64,000 bases of DNA from Prodigiosinella confusarubida (GTDB lineage Bacteria; Pseudomonadota; Gammaproteobacteria; Enterobacterales; Enterobacteriaceae): contig NZ_CP025085.1 of the NCBI RefSeq assembly GCF_002847015.1, positions 3,472,001-3,536,000 on the forward strand. Direction: 5' to 3'. A model generated the notes under the pieces. It did no database searches, was not told the DNA's origin, and saw only the letters and a program-made list of their open reading frames with translations. The position numbers and the translations under genes were made by a program. Shown here piece by piece: positions 19,989 to 30,369 of the stretch (position 1 is the first letter of the stretch; the number at the start of each line of letters is the position of its first letter).

Positions 19989-20705
19989 ATGATTGAATTT
20001 CAACCTTTAGCGAGCGCCGCCGGGATGACCGTCGGCCTCGCCGTTTGTGCATTGGTGCTTGGTCTGATCCTCGCCATGCTGTTTGCCCTGTGGGAAACCG
20101 CACGCTGGCAGGTGGTAAGCTGGCTCGGTACCGCACTGGTGACCTTAATCCGTGGACTGCCGGAAATTCTGGTGGTGCTGTTTATCTATTTTGGCTCATC
20201 GCAACTGCTGTTAACCTTATCAGATGGCTTCACGATTAATCTGTATCTGTTCCAGATCCCGGTGAAACTGAATATCGCAAGCTTTGAGGTTAGCCCATTC
20301 CTGTGCGGTGTGATTGCACTGGCGCTGCTTTATGCCGCTTATGCGTCACAGACACTGCGTGGCGCATTAAAAGCGGTACCCCGCGGTCAATGGGAATCCG
20401 GCCAGGCGCTGGGAATGAGTAAAGCGGTAATCTTCCGACGCCTGATTATGCCGCAGATGTGGCGCCACGCGCTGCCGGGATTAGGCAACCAATGGCTGGT
20501 GCTGCTGAAGGATACGGCACTGGTGTCGCTGATCAGCGTTAATGATCTGATGTTGCAAACCAAAAGCATTGCCTCCCGTACTCAAGAACCGTTTACCTGG
20601 TATATGATTGCCGCTGGCATCTATCTGGTGATCACGTTACTGAGTCAGGCGGTGCTACAACGGATAGAAGCCCGCACCACCCGGTTTGAACGGAGGCCAT
20701 CCTGA
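19989..20705 (+). CDS. artQ: ArtQ, arginine ABC transporter permease
   Basis: Inner-membrane permease of the histidine/glutamate/arginine family, 238 residues with five membrane segments. The EAA-type coupling loop reads [20 protein letters not shown] near residue 140. It begins 11 bases after artI, and its last base is the first base of the artM start codon, so translation of the two permeases is coupled. Confidence 0.94.
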   Translation: MIEFQPLASAAGMTVGLAVCALVLGLILAMLFALWETARWQVVSWLGTALVTLIRGLPEILVVLFIYFGSSQLLLTLSDGFTINLYLFQIPVKLNIASFEVSPFLCGVIALALLYAAYASQTLRGALKAVPRGQWESGQALGMSKAVIFRRLIMPQMWRHALPGLGNQWLVLLKDTALVSLISVNDLMLQTKSIASRTQEPFTWYMIAAGIYLVITLLSQAVLQRIEARTTRFERRPS

Positions 20706-21376
20706 TGCTCGCCTATATTCCGGATCTCCTGAAAGGGCTGCACACCAGCCTGACCTTAACCGTCGTGGCGTTAATTGTGGCACTGTTATTATCACTGCTG
20801 CTCACCGTTATCCTGACGCTGAAAACACCGCTGCTGGCGCCGTTGGCAAAAGGCTACATCACGTTATTCACCGGTACACCGCTGCTGGTACAGATATTCC
20901 TGATTTACTACGGCCCCGGTCAGTTTGACACGATAAAACAGATTCCCTGGCTGTGGAACCTGCTCTCTCAACCATGGCTATGCGCCATGAGCGCGCTGGC
21001 GTTAAACAGTGCCGCCTATACCACCCAACTGTTTTATGGTGCGGTAAGGGCTATTCCCGCCGGGCAGTGGCAATCCTGCGCCGCGCTGGGGATGAATCAA
21101 CGTCAGACGATGCGCATTCTGCTACCGTTCGCTTTCAAACGCGCCCTTTCATCCTATTCCAACGAGGTAGTGCTGGTCTTCAAGAGCACCTCGCTGGCGT
21201 TTACTATTACGCTGATGGAAGTGATGGGCTACAGCCAGTTGATGTACGGTCGCACCTATGACGTGATGGTCTTCGGTGCCGCCGGGATCATTTATCTGTG
21301 TGTCAATGGACTGCTCACGCTGATGATGCGTTTGATTGAGCGCCAGGCACTGATGTTTGAACGCCGGAATTCATGA
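20705..21376 (+). CDS. artM: ArtM, arginine ABC transporter permease
   Basis: Second permease of the arginine importer, 223 residues. It shows the LIRG-like region FTGTPLLVQIFLIYYG and the coupling loop SCAALGMNQRQTMRILLPFA. The start codon overlaps the artQ stop by one base. It ends the artPIQM operon, which is closed by a strong terminator 25 bases downstream. Confidence 0.94.
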   Translation: MLAYIPDLLKGLHTSLTLTVVALIVALLLSLLLTVILTLKTPLLAPLAKGYITLFTGTPLLVQIFLIYYGPGQFDTIKQIPWLWNLLSQPWLCAMSALALNSAAYTTQLFYGAVRAIPAGQWQSCAALGMNQRQTMRILLPFAFKRALSSYSNEVVLVFKSTSLAFTITLMEVMGYSQLMYGRTYDVMVFGAAGIIYLCVNGLLTLMMRLIERQALMFERRNS

Positions 21377-21400
21377 TTGATCTATTGACCCGATAACCAT

Positions 21401-21438
21401 AACGCTCAGCCGCAAGACCTCTACGCTGAGCGTTTTTT
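21401..21438 (+). terminator. Rho-independent terminator of artPIQM
   Basis: Ten-base perfect stem AACGCTCAGC / GCTGAGCGTT with a 14-base loop and a following TTTT. It separates artPIQM from the independently expressed artJ. Confidence 0.85.
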
Positions 21439-21603
21439 ATGCATGTCACGCCCTACTCCATTCGTAATGAAAAATCGTCGCCGCCAAGAATAAATAGCAG
21501 AAGATTATTTATTTTATAGTTTATTTATAGGCAGTTACTTATATTATCCAGCCCATCTAAAACCTGACGGCGGTTCTTCTTTCTTGCCTGCGATCAATAT
21601 AAT

Positions 21604-21642
21604 TAAGAATTTATAATCATTTTATTTGCATATAAATTCATT
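21604..21642. promoter_or_regulatory. Pair of ARG boxes (ArgR operator) upstream of artJ
   Basis: Two 18-base imperfect palindromes separated by exactly three bases: core AGAAT-TTAT-AATCA (21604-21621) and TGCAT-ATAA-ATTCA (21625-21642). This matches the ARG-box consensus TGAAT-N4-ATTCA and the canonical 3-bp spacing of ArgR hexamer operators. The artJ gene of E. coli is known to be strongly repressed by ArgR with arginine. The boxes end 87 bases before the artJ start, so they probably cover its promoter. Confidence 0.75.
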
Positions 21643-21729
21643 AAGAGGCAAAGTAATTATCACTGAGCCGGAGGTATCCGCGCCTGAAAACAGCAACCTA
21701 AAAACAATAAAATGATCTGGAGTAACCAC

Positions 21730-22464
21730 ATGAAAAAATTACTGGCAGCTACGTTACTGGCAGGGATGGCATTCAGCGCCAGCGCGGCAGACACCATTCG
21801 GTTCGCCACATCAGCCACCTATCCGCCGTTTGAATCTCTGGTGGCCAATAACGAAATTGTTGGCTTTGACATGGATTTAGCTAAAGCACTGTGCCACCAG
21901 ATGCAGGCCAGTTGTACTTTCACTAATCAGGCGTTTGACAGTCTGATCCCGGCGCTGAAATTCCGTCGTTATGATGCGGTCATTTCCGGGATGGACATCA
22001 CGCCGGAACGCGCCAGGCAGGTAGCGTTCACTCAGCCTTACTATGCCAATTCGGCTATCGTCATCGCCCAGAAAGGCAAATACCACTCTCTCGCGGATAT
22101 GAAGGGTAAGCGTATCGGCATGGAAAATGGCACCACCCATCAGAAGTATATGCATGACCAGCACCCTGAAGTGCAGACCGTCGCGTATGACAGCTACCAG
22201 AATGCGGTACTGGATCTGAAAAATGGTCGGCTGGATGGGGTCTTTGGCGATACGGCCGTGGTGAATGCGTGGATCAAAAATAACCCGGAACTGGCGACCG
22301 TGGGGAAAAAGATAACCGATCCTGATTATTTCGGTATCGGCCTGGGTATTGCGGTGCGCCCGGAAAACCAGGCGTTACTGAAAAAGCTTAACCAGGCGCT
22401 GGAGGCCATTAAAGCCAATGGTACCTACAAAACCATCAACGACAAATGGTTCCCGCAACAGTAA
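21730..22464 (+). CDS. artJ: ArtJ, periplasmic arginine-binding protein
   Basis: 244-residue family 3 solute-binding protein with a signal peptide ending FSASAAD, strongly similar to ArtI (shared motifs IRFAT, YPPFE, DSLIPALKFRRYDAVISGMD, NAVLDLKNGRLD). In E. coli ArtJ binds L-arginine with high affinity and feeds ArtQMP. It has its own promoter region with two ARG boxes, unlike artI. A TTG/ATG-like start six codons earlier is open, but the ATG at 21730 begins the signal peptide. It is convergent with rlmC. Confidence 0.93.
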   Translation: MKKLLAATLLAGMAFSASAADTIRFATSATYPPFESLVANNEIVGFDMDLAKALCHQMQASCTFTNQAFDSLIPALKFRRYDAVISGMDITPERARQVAFTQPYYANSAIVIAQKGKYHSLADMKGKRIGMENGTTHQKYMHDQHPEVQTVAYDSYQNAVLDLKNGRLDGVFGDTAVVNAWIKNNPELATVGKKITDPDYFGIGLGIAVRPENQALLKKLNQALEAIKANGTYKTINDKWFPQQ

Positions 22465-22499
22465 TCTCTCTTGAGGCGATACCCTGTCACACCATCCTC

Positions 22500-23639
22500 T
22501 TACACTGCTGGCGCATTTCGTTGCAGCAGTGTAAGGACTTCATAATGTGCCGTATGTGGGAACATATCGAACAGTTGTATCCGTACTGCCTGATAATCCG
22601 CCAGCATCGCCATATCCTTCGCCATGGTTTGCGCATTGCAACTTGAGTACAGAATGGCATCCGGCGCCATACGGCTCAGATACTGACACAACTCGACGCC
22701 AATACCCCGTCGCGGCGGATTAACAATCACCAGATCCGGCACATCCTCTTTGCCGATAGCGAACCCGGTTGAGTCCAGAGCTTGAAACTCAACGGCTGCC
22801 AATCCCAGACGTTCCGCCGAATGGCGGGCGCAGGCAATCGCCTCGGCATTGATTTCAATGCCAGTCAGGCGGGTATGTTGTGTCGCGCAATGCAGGCCGA
22901 ATCCTCCCACACCACAAAATAGATCCCACAGGCTACGCACATTCAACTCCGCCACCCAATGCCGGGCAGTGTCATAAAGCGCGGCGGCAACCTGGGGATT
23001 GGTCTGGAAAAAGCTCTGGGGACGGATATAGAGCGGCACCTGATTGAATTGCTCTTCCAGCGTTTGCTGCTCACTCAATGGGATCTCCCGCGCCCCTTCC
23101 ATAATGGCCTGATGAACCGGCTGGATATTGGCGGAAATCACTAACAGTTGCGGCAATTGCTGTTGTAACCAGGGTAATGCATTCTGCAACTGCGTCAGTT
23201 TGGTTTCCGAACGTAATACAATGCGCAGCATAAACGCGCCACTGAAGGTACTTTGCGTCAGCAACAGGTATTTAAGTTCACCACGACGCCGGGCCACGTT
23301 ATAGGGCGTCAGACCCGCGCGGGCGATAAATGTTTTCAGAACAGCAAACACCGTGGCGAAGCCAGGCGGATAGAGCGGACAATCACACAGATCCACGGCC
23401 GATCCATCACGGTGCAGCATTCCCAATAATGGTCGTTCCACACTGCCGCTGACCACCATTTTGGCCTTATTGCGAAAGGCAGACGGTTTCGACGCATAGG
23501 CCGGCAACCACTCACGAACCGGATGTGAAGCCAGTAACTCCGCCAAATGTTGCTGTTTATCCGCCAGTTGCTGTGGGTAGGGTTTTTCCAGCCATTGGCA
23601 GGAACGGCAGGTTCCTTCGTTGTAGCGTGCGCACTGCAT
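22500..23639 (-). CDS. rlmC: RlmC, 23S rRNA (uracil-747-C5)-methyltransferase
   Basis: SAM-dependent RNA m5U methyltransferase (formerly RumB), 379 residues. The N-terminal iron-sulfur cysteines ([12 protein letters not shown]) are present. The substrate-binding QSFFQTN, SAM motif [17 protein letters not shown] and the catalytic cysteine in YSSCNAQTM are all intact. It forms a pair with ybjO 65 bases upstream and converges on artJ. Confidence 0.95.
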   Translation of the reverse strand: MQCARYNEGTCRSCQWLEKPYPQQLADKQQHLAELLASHPVREWLPAYASKPSAFRNKAKMVVSGSVERPLLGMLHRDGSAVDLCDCPLYPPGFATVFAVLKTFIARAGLTPYNVARRRGELKYLLLTQSTFSGAFMLRIVLRSETKLTQLQNALPWLQQQLPQLLVISANIQPVHQAIMEGAREIPLSEQQTLEEQFNQVPLYIRPQSFFQTNPQVAAALYDTARHWVAELNVRSLWDLFCGVGGFGLHCATQHTRLTGIEINAEAIACARHSAERLGLAAVEFQALDSTGFAIGKEDVPDLVIVNPPRRGIGVELCQYLSRMAPDAILYSSCNAQTMAKDMAMLADYQAVRIQLFDMFPHTAHYEVLTLLQRNAPAV

Positions 23640-23704
23640 AGCGTTGAGTCTGAAACCTATAAAGGAAAATGGGGGGCCGATTGTACCACCCGGACAGAGA
23701 AAAG

Positions 23705-24154
23705 TTATTTCTGCCGCAGAAAAAACCGTTGGCTGCGACGGGGAATAAACAACAGCAGAATCACCAGAAAATCAGGCACTTTCTGCAATAATAACTGATT
23801 CAGCATCGCCGCATGTCCATCACCATGAAAATGAAATATTGGCGGTAAAACATCGGCCAGTAACGCGATAGCCATCGACAACGTGACCAGACACTGACAC
23901 GCCAGATAGCACCAGCGTCCCCAGTTAATTCCGGCCAGAACGGCGAATCCACAACGAATCTCAACACAGATCACCAGCACCGCCGCTAGCAACATCAGGG
24001 TAGAATCCCAGGTTTCAGCACTGTGTTTTAACCAGCCGAGCAGTCCGCTCAGTCCCAGTTCACCTACGATCAGGAAAACACTCACGCAGCGAGTGGCAAT
24101 AATTGCCGTCCCCGCGACCATAACCGCAACCGGCGCACGCATACCACGCCCCAT
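23705..24154 (-). CDS. ybjO: YbjO, small inner-membrane protein of unknown function
   Basis: 149-residue protein with four hydrophobic segments and a basic C terminus ([12 protein letters not shown]). It resembles E. coli YbjO weakly but in the right place, between potI and rlmC, with the shared LLQK-PD-LILLLF-P block near the end. The N terminus is uncertain: ATGs at 24154 and four codons later are both possible. The function is unknown; YbjO is not needed for the neighbouring putrescine transporter as far as known. Confidence 0.75.
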   Translation of the reverse strand: MGRGMRAPVAVMVAGTAIIATRCVSVFLIVGELGLSGLLGWLKHSAETWDSTLMLLAAVLVICVEIRCGFAVLAGINWGRWCYLACQCLVTLSMAIALLADVLPPIFHFHGDGHAAMLNQLLLQKVPDFLVILLLFIPRRSQRFFLRQK

Positions 24155-24193
24155 GCCCTTTTTACTGTACAGAATAGTCGCAATCTCCCTGAT

Positions 24194-24227
24194 ACAACGA
24201 CGCCACCAGACATTATGGCGGCGTTGT
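24194..24227 (-). terminator. Hairpin between potI and ybjO
   Basis: Twelve-base stem with one mismatch (ACAACGACGCCA with TGGCGGCGTTGT) and a ten-base loop, 39 bases past the potI stop. No long T-run follows on the minus strand, so it may weaken rather than end potFGHI transcription. Confidence 0.4.
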
Positions 24228-24265
24228 TAACATTGGCAAAATCCAGACAGAAAAACGATTGGCGA

Positions 24266-25111
24266 TCAGCCTCGCCTCGCTTTTTGTAAATCCCGCTGAC
24301 GCTGCTTTTCTGCCCGAGCCATAAACCACCACGCAATAAAGCCAATAATACCGACGACTAATAATATCAAAGAAGCCAACGCATTAATTTGTGGATTAAC
24401 ACCCATTCTCACACTGGAAAAGACCAACATCGGCAACGTTGTCGCGCCGGGGCCCGACACAAAACTGGCGATCACCAGGTCATCCAGTGACAAGGTAAAG
24501 GCCAGCAACCAGCCGGAAATCAGCGCTGGCGCAATCATCGGTACAGTGATGATAAAGAACACTTTCAGTGGCGTTGCTCCCAAATCCATGGCGGCCTCTT
24601 CAATCGAGTGATCCAACTCGCGTAACCGGGCGCTGATAACCACGGTCACATAAGCTGAACAGAACGTGACATGTGCCAACCAGATAGTCAACATGCCACG
24701 CTCAGCCGGCCAGCCAATAGCGTGCCCCAACGCGACGAACAGCAGTAACAGCGATAAACCGGTGATCACATCCGGCATGACCAACGGTGCGGTCAGCATA
24801 AAGGCAAAACCGGTTGAACCACGGAAATGGCCAAAACGGACCATCACCACCGCAGCCAGCGTACCAATCACTACCGCCATTGATGCCGCCGCCGCGCCGA
24901 TAGTCAAACTCAATATCACCGCGTTGATCATCGCCGTGTCTTCGAATAACGCGCTGTACCAGCGTGTTGACACTCCGGCCCATACCGTCACCAGCTTGGA
25001 GCTGTTAAACGAATAGATAACCAGCATCAGCATTGGCGCATACAGAAAGGTAAACCCGAGCACCAGAATCAGAATCCGCCACGGCGAACGCACCACCGGT
25101 AAGTTGTTCAT
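24266..25111 (-). CDS. potI: PotI, putrescine ABC transporter permease
   Basis: Inner-membrane permease of PotFGHI, 281 residues with six membrane segments, close to E. coli PotI. The coupling loop EEAAMDLGATPLKVFFIITVP and SLDDLVIASFVSGPG are typical of polyamine permeases. The frame is open further upstream, but the start at 25111 (MNNLPVVRSPWRI) matches the family and overlaps the potH stop by ATGA, indicating translational coupling. Confidence 0.95.
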   Translation of the reverse strand: MNNLPVVRSPWRILILVLGFTFLYAPMLMLVIYSFNSSKLVTVWAGVSTRWYSALFEDTAMINAVILSLTIGAAAASMAVVIGTLAAVVMVRFGHFRGSTGFAFMLTAPLVMPDVITGLSLLLLFVALGHAIGWPAERGMLTIWLAHVTFCSAYVTVVISARLRELDHSIEEAAMDLGATPLKVFFIITVPMIAPALISGWLLAFTLSLDDLVIASFVSGPGATTLPMLVFSSVRMGVNPQINALASLILLVVGIIGFIAWWFMARAEKQRQRDLQKARRG

Positions 25112-26070
25112 CCCTGATCCTCCGTTTCCTTGTTCTGATACTTGTGGAACCACATGATGGGCATAATCAGCAATACCAACATGACGATCGCCACGGCCGA
25201 GGCAACCGGCCAGTCACGGTTATTAAAGAACTCCTGCCACAGGATACGGCCAATCATGATACTGTCTGGGCCACCCAGCAGTTCCGGGATCACATATTCG
25301 CCCACAGCCGGAATAAACACCAACATAGAACCAGCGATAATGCCCCCTTTGGTCAGCGGCACAATGACACTGAAAAAGGTTTTCACCGGTCTGGCACCCA
25401 GATCGAGCGACGCTTCCACCAGAGAGTAATCCAGCCGTGTCAGCGCGGTATAAATGGGCAGCACCATAAACGGCAAGTAGGAATAGACTACGCCGATATA
25501 AACCGCCAGATTGGTATGCAGAATCACCAGAGGATGATCTATCACCCCCAGCCACAGCAGGAAATTATTCAGAATTCCGTTATTTTTAAGAATCCCCATC
25601 CAGGCATAAACGCGGATCAGAAAAGAGGTCCATGAGGGCAGGATCACCAACAGCAACAGAATATTGCGTGTTGCCGGTTTACTGTGCGCTACCGCCCAGG
25701 CCAGCGGATATCCCACCAGCAGACAGCAAAGCGTGGAAACTGCCGCCACCCTGAGCGATTGCAGATACGAGTCGATGTATAGCGGATCCGACAATAATTG
25801 CAGGTAGTTGCCAATATTGAGCGAAAGATCCAGCTTATCGTCCACCCAGGAGAGTAAATCAGTATACGGTGGCACCGCACGGGCCATCTCTGCCAGACTG
25901 ATTTTGAAAACAATCAGGAACGGCAGCATAAACAGCAGCAGTAACCACAGATACGGCAGCGCGATCACCAGCTTGCGGCCATGCGCCATGCGCCAGTGCG
26001 TCAATGCGGTACGAACCGCCCCGACTCTGTGGTCCGGTGGTTCCTGTTGCTCAGATAACATTGCCATCAC
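25108..26070 (-). CDS. potH: PotH, putrescine ABC transporter permease
   Basis: Partner permease of PotI, 320 residues. The sequence follows E. coli PotH throughout, with a soluble N-terminal tail, the WTSFLIRVYAWMGILKNNG block and the coupling loop VEASLDLGARPVKTFFSVIVP. It starts 13 bases after potG and overlaps potI by four bases. The two adjacent ATGs at the start leave one to three residues of uncertainty. Confidence 0.95.
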   Translation of the reverse strand: MMAMLSEQQEPPDHRVGAVRTALTHWRMAHGRKLVIALPYLWLLLLFMLPFLIVFKISLAEMARAVPPYTDLLSWVDDKLDLSLNIGNYLQLLSDPLYIDSYLQSLRVAAVSTLCCLLVGYPLAWAVAHSKPATRNILLLLVILPSWTSFLIRVYAWMGILKNNGILNNFLLWLGVIDHPLVILHTNLAVYIGVVYSYLPFMVLPIYTALTRLDYSLVEASLDLGARPVKTFFSVIVPLTKGGIIAGSMLVFIPAVGEYVIPELLGGPDSIMIGRILWQEFFNNRDWPVASAVAIVMLVLLIMPIMWFHKYQNKETEDQG

Positions 26071-26083
26071 ACTACTCCTCCCA

Positions 26084-27217
26084 CTATACCGTCAGCACCA
26101 CACAACTATCCGCATCCCAACAGAGATGCACTTCATCTCCCCAGGTTGGCGCACCTTTGCGATAACGATAAGTATTTTGCAGTTGAGCACTGATAATCTG
26201 GCCACTACTGAGCCGGACGTGATAAATGGAAAGATCACCCAAATAGGCAATGTGTACTACCTCACCCACCGCGAAATTACAGCCGTCGGCCGGAGCGTCG
26301 TCACACAGCATGATTTTTTCCGGGCGCAAGGCAATAAAAACCGGCACACCATCCACAACGGACACATCGGAATCAACCTTGAGGGGATGAATCAATCCGG
26401 GGCTTTGGACGATCAGTGCATCATCCCGGCGTTCTTGCAACAACCCTTCAAACATGTTCACCGAACCGATAAATTCCGCGCTGAAACAGGTATTCGGGTG
26501 CTCGTATATCTCTTCCGGCTCACCGATCTGCACAAACTTGCCGCGATTCATGATGGCAATTCGGCCCGCCATGGTCATCGCCTCTTCCTGGTCATGTGTC
26601 ACCATGACACAGGTCACGCCCACCCGCTCCAGAATATCCACCACTTCCAGTTGCATACGATCACGGAGTTTTTTATCTAACGCGCCCATCGGTTCATCCA
26701 GCAACAGCAGTTTTGGCCGTTTCGCCAGACTGCGTGCCAACGCCACGCGCTGACGCTGACCACCGGAAAGCTGATGCGGTTTACGCCCGGCATATTCCTG
26801 CATATGCACCAGCGTCAGCATCTCTTCCACGCGATCTTTAATCTCTGAACGCGATAACTTGTCCTGTTTCAGGCCAAAGGCGATGTTCTTTTCTACCGTC
26901 ATATGTGGAAACAGAGCGTAGGACTGAAACATCATATTGATAGGCCGCTGATATGGCGGCACCAGAGAAAGATCCTGTCCATCCAGAACGATTTTCCCTT
27001 GGGTTGGATGTTCAAAACCAGCCAGCATACGCAGCAGTGTAGATTTACCACATCCTGACGCGCCTAATAGTGCAAAAATTTCCCCCTTGTAAATCGTCAG
27101 ACTGACATCATCAACTGCCGCCTGACCGTCATAGAACTTGGTTAGATTGCGAACTTCCAGCAACGGTATTGCCGCTTTCTGGAGTTTAGGCTGAGGGCGG
27201 GGAATTACATCGTTCAC
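26084..27217 (-). CDS. potG: PotG, putrescine ABC transporter ATPase
   Basis: ATP-binding subunit, 377 residues: Walker A GASGCGKST, signature LSGGQRQRVALARSLAKRP, Walker B LLLLDEP, switch VTHDQEEA, then a C-terminal TOBE-type regulatory domain. It is distinguished from PotA by its place inside potFGHI and by E. coli-like termini. It lies 116 bases downstream of potF, longer than other gaps in the operon, which may allow higher expression of the binding protein. Confidence 0.95.
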   Translation of the reverse strand: MNDVIPRPQPKLQKAAIPLLEVRNLTKFYDGQAAVDDVSLTIYKGEIFALLGASGCGKSTLLRMLAGFEHPTQGKIVLDGQDLSLVPPYQRPINMMFQSYALFPHMTVEKNIAFGLKQDKLSRSEIKDRVEEMLTLVHMQEYAGRKPHQLSGGQRQRVALARSLAKRPKLLLLDEPMGALDKKLRDRMQLEVVDILERVGVTCVMVTHDQEEAMTMAGRIAIMNRGKFVQIGEPEEIYEHPNTCFSAEFIGSVNMFEGLLQERRDDALIVQSPGLIHPLKVDSDVSVVDGVPVFIALRPEKIMLCDDAPADGCNFAVGEVVHIAYLGDLSIYHVRLSSGQIISAQLQNTYRYRKGAPTWGDEVHLCWDADSCVVLTV

Positions 27218-27333
27218 TTAATATTGCTCTCCGGTAAAAGCAGAACAACGTCACAGCCACAATGCTGCGACGCAAATAGCACAAACAGGCGGGTCTTGGC
27301 CGCCTGTTGAGTCATGACAATCACAATAAAAAA

Positions 27334-28443
27334 TCACATACCGCTTTTTACTTTAGTCCAGGCACGGGTTCGTACTCGATCGATTTTCGGTGACTGAACT
27401 TTCAGCGTAAACAGTTTGGCACGTACATCAGCCGGTGGATAAATACCCGGGTTATTACGCACCGCATCGTTTACAAACGGAAGCGATTCCTTGTTCACAT
27501 TGGCATAGAACACGTGATTACTGATATTGGCAATCACCTTGGGTTCCAGCAGATAGTTGAGGAACTTATAGGCTGAATCCACATTTTTGGCATCAGCTGG
27601 CATAGCAAAAACATCGAAAAACGCCAACGCCCCTTCTTTCGGGATGCTGTAACCGATATTGACGCCGTTTTTGGCTTCTTTTGCCCGGTTGGCTGCTTGC
27701 ATCACATCACCGGCCCAACCGATGGCCACACAGATATCCCCGTTCGCCAGGTCATTAATATACTGGGAAGAGTGGAAATAACGGATGCTGGGACGCAGTT
27801 TTAACAGTAAATCAGTGGCGGATTGCGTGTAGTCGCTGGCGATCGTGCTGTTAGGATCTTTGCCCTGATAATTCAACACCGTAGCAAAAATTTCTTCGGG
27901 GGCATCCAGGAAAGAAACGCCACAGCTTTTCAGTTTTGCCAGATTTTCCGGCTTGAGGACCAGATCCCAGCTGTTAACCGGGGCATCTTTGCCCAATACG
28001 GCTTTCACTTTATCGATGTTATAGCCGATACCGGTCGTTGCCCACAGATACGGCACCGCATATTTGTGACCAGGATCATGCGGTTCTATCAGTTTCATCA
28101 ACTCCGGATCGAGATTTTTGTAGTTCGGCAGCTTGCTCTTATCCAGTGGCTGAAAGACGCCGGCACTGAGCTGACGCTCCATGAAACTGGCTGATGGCAC
28201 AACCAGGTCAAATCCCGTGCTCCCCGCCATCAATTTGCCTTCCAACACTTCGTTGGAGTCAAACACGTCATAGACGACTTTTATGCCGGTCTCTTTCTGA
28301 AAATTCTCCAACGTGTCTGGCGCAATATAATCAGACCAATTGTAGACATGTAGCGTTTTCTCTTCCGCAGACGCAGCGACGGACGCGGCCATCAGCACAC
28401 TGACAACAACACCCGATAACCATTTTTTACGTTGGGTGAACAT
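27334..28443 (-). CDS. potF: PotF, periplasmic putrescine-binding protein
   Basis: 369-residue solute-binding protein with a signal peptide ending VAASAEE. The typical start LHVYNWSDYIAPDTLENFQK and the binding-site blocks FDLVVPSASFMERQL, YLWATTGIGYN and AIGWAGDVMQA match E. coli PotF. The frame extends 23 codons upstream, but the ATG at 28443 begins the signal peptide and has AAGGAAGGAA before it. It heads potFGHI, the high-affinity putrescine uptake system. Confidence 0.95.
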   Translation of the reverse strand: MFTQRKKWLSGVVVSVLMAASVAASAEEKTLHVYNWSDYIAPDTLENFQKETGIKVVYDVFDSNEVLEGKLMAGSTGFDLVVPSASFMERQLSAGVFQPLDKSKLPNYKNLDPELMKLIEPHDPGHKYAVPYLWATTGIGYNIDKVKAVLGKDAPVNSWDLVLKPENLAKLKSCGVSFLDAPEEIFATVLNYQGKDPNSTIASDYTQSATDLLLKLRPSIRYFHSSQYINDLANGDICVAIGWAGDVMQAANRAKEAKNGVNIGYSIPKEGALAFFDVFAMPADAKNVDSAYKFLNYLLEPKVIANISNHVFYANVNKESLPFVNDAVRNNPGIYPPADVRAKLFTLKVQSPKIDRVRTRAWTKVKSGM

Positions 28444-28833
28444 CCGTTCCTTCCTCCATAGCAGGGAGTGAATCAAGGGATTGATTTGTATCACCTGGAT
28501 ACAATAATACATACATACGCTGCCTAAATGAGCAGCATAACAGCGATGACCGATGAATGGTTATGCACTGACATCCATCCTGCCAAGTATAGGCGTGGAC
28601 ACGATGCGGTTACATTCCCATACAAAAATAAGCATAACTGTAGTAATACAGCCATACCATAGCTGAATGAAAAAAATGGGTTTTAGCGATTATTTATGCA
28701 GGTTCTGCCTATGAGCTACGTCTGTAACGCTTAAATGCCAATGAATATCTGGCAATTAAACGTTATCAGCGAAATAAAATAGGGTCTGATAAAAATAAGA
28801 AAAAGTGATTACAGTCATTGATAGATAACGGAA
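28444..28833. other. potF-ybjN intergenic region
   Basis: About 390 bases, strongly AT-rich around 28640-28830. It holds the potF promoter at one side and the end of the nfsA-rimK-ybjN transcript at the other. I see no open frame, repeat or clear terminator. Confidence 0.4.
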
Positions 28834-29313
28834 TCAATGCAGATTTGTGGTATTTATCTGGACAGTAGGGGTATCTTCATCATCACTCAAAAACAGCAGA
28901 TTATTAGCACCGGCTTCCAGGATAACCATTGAGGTCTGCTGTTCCGCCTGCTGCATAAAGTGGCGGAACTGCTCCAGCGTGATACCTGCTCCGGCGCTGA
29001 ACGTCTGGCAGACAATCAGTCTGGGCATGTTGTCGTCCTGAATATCAAGGAATACTTTGGCAGTCAATGAACTGGCGTTAATCTGACTGAGCTCCCCGAC
29101 CAGCGGAATCAGTGCCGTCGGTTTCACTTCTGCCAGCGCAGAAAACAGGATGACACTGTCGGCGATATCAACTTTCGCGTCAAAGATACCATCAAAATTC
29201 TGCATATGAGGCAGATGCAACGCCTGGCAGGAATCACATTCAAAATAGATAATACCCAGTTGATCCAGCCACCGTCGCAGCAAATTCAAATCAGGGACGA
29301 TGACCGAATCCAT
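28834..29313 (-). CDS. ybjN: YbjN, sensory-transduction-like regulator family protein
   Basis: 159-residue acidic protein closely related to E. coli YbjN, with a shared core FECDSCQALHLPHMQNFDGIFDAK split over residues 19-42 and LSQINASSLTAKVFLDIQDD. In E. coli YbjN multicopy effects on motility and stress were reported, and in Erwinia an orthologue (AmyR) modulates exopolysaccharide and virulence. The fold resembles type III secretion chaperones. The start is the ATG at 29313. It ends the nfsA-rimK-ybjN gene row. Confidence 0.88.
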   Translation of the reverse strand: MDSVIVPDLNLLRRWLDQLGIIYFECDSCQALHLPHMQNFDGIFDAKVDIADSVILFSALAEVKPTALIPLVGELSQINASSLTAKVFLDIQDDNMPRLIVCQTFSAGAGITLEQFRHFMQQAEQQTSMVILEAGANNLLFLSDDEDTPTVQINTTNLH

Positions 29314-29427
29314 ATTAACCTGCCTCATACACTAACCAATCGATGAAAAACAAAAAAGTGCGCCTAGCTTACGGAATATCACGTCTCGATGCCATGTCAA
29401 CAGACGGAAACATCGAAAAGCACCGCG

Positions 29428-30357
29428 CTAATACGGTTTTGGGCTATTATTGACCACACGATTACCGGCTGAACGGGACACTGCATGGCGATGTTGCTCA
29501 ATGAATTCAATCATCATTCCAGCGATATCCAGCCCGGTGGTGGTTTCTATTCCTTCCAGCCCTGGTGACGCGTTCACTTCCATGACCAATGGCCCGCGCT
29601 TGGCCCTTAGTATATCAACACCAGCGACATTCAGTCCCAATGTTTTTGCAGCCTTCACCGCAATTGCCCGCTCCTGTGAACTAATTTGAACCCGATTGGC
29701 TGACCCGCCACGGTGCAAATTGGACCGAAAATCACCCGGTTTGGCCTGCCGTTCAATGGCGGCCACCACGCGATCACCGATCACCAGACAACGGATATCC
29801 TTACCTTCCGCCTCGCGGATATATTCCTGCACCAGGATATGGGCATTCAATCCGCGAAAAGCATCAATCACACTCTCCGCCGCTTGTTGCGTCTCCGCCA
29901 ACACCACGCCAATACCCTGAGTGCCTTCCACCAACTTGACCACCAGCGGCGCGCCGCCGACCATTTTAATCAAATCGCCAGTATCATCCGGCGAATGCGC
30001 AAATCCGGTGATCGGTAAATCAATGCCCTGACGCGCCAGCAATTGCAGAGAATGTAATTTATCCCGGGCACGGATCACCGCAACCGCGTTATTCAGCACA
30101 AAACTGCCCAGCATTTCAAATTGCCGCAACACGGCCGTGCCGTAAAACGTAATAGCCGTTCCGATGCGCGGAATAACGGCATCATATCTGTCGAGCTGTC
30201 GTCCGCGATAATGCACCGAAGGTGCCGCCGAATTGATATTCATATAGCAGGATAGTGGATCGATAATTTCAATACTGTGCCTGCGTTCTGTTGCTGCCTC
30301 ACGTAGTCGTTCGCAAGAATAAAGGGAACCGTCCCGTGACAGAATGGCAATCTTCAT
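29428..30357 (-). CDS. rimK: RimK, ribosomal protein S6 glutamate ligase
   Basis: ATP-grasp ligase that adds glutamates to the C terminus of ribosomal protein S6 and can make poly-alpha-glutamate. The 309-residue protein starts [14 protein letters not shown] as in E. coli. ATP-grasp elements [34 protein letters not shown] and the metal-binding [12 protein letters not shown] are visible. It starts 12 bases after nfsA, so the two are one operon. A second ribosome-modifying enzyme, RimO, is encoded 9 kb away. Confidence 0.95.
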   Translation of the reverse strand: MKIAILSRDGSLYSCERLREAATERRHSIEIIDPLSCYMNINSAAPSVHYRGRQLDRYDAVIPRIGTAITFYGTAVLRQFEMLGSFVLNNAVAVIRARDKLHSLQLLARQGIDLPITGFAHSPDDTGDLIKMVGGAPLVVKLVEGTQGIGVVLAETQQAAESVIDAFRGLNAHILVQEYIREAEGKDIRCLVIGDRVVAAIERQAKPGDFRSNLHRGGSANRVQISSQERAIAVKAAKTLGLNVAGVDILRAKRGPLVMEVNASPGLEGIETTTGLDIAGMMIEFIEQHRHAVSRSAGNRVVNNSPKPY

Positions 30358-30369
30358 AAGACTCCTGTG

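Noticed and set aside
25808-26680. 290-codon plus-strand frame opposite potG and potH
   Set aside because: Antisense shadow crossing two well-supported genes; no domain recognised and no start context.
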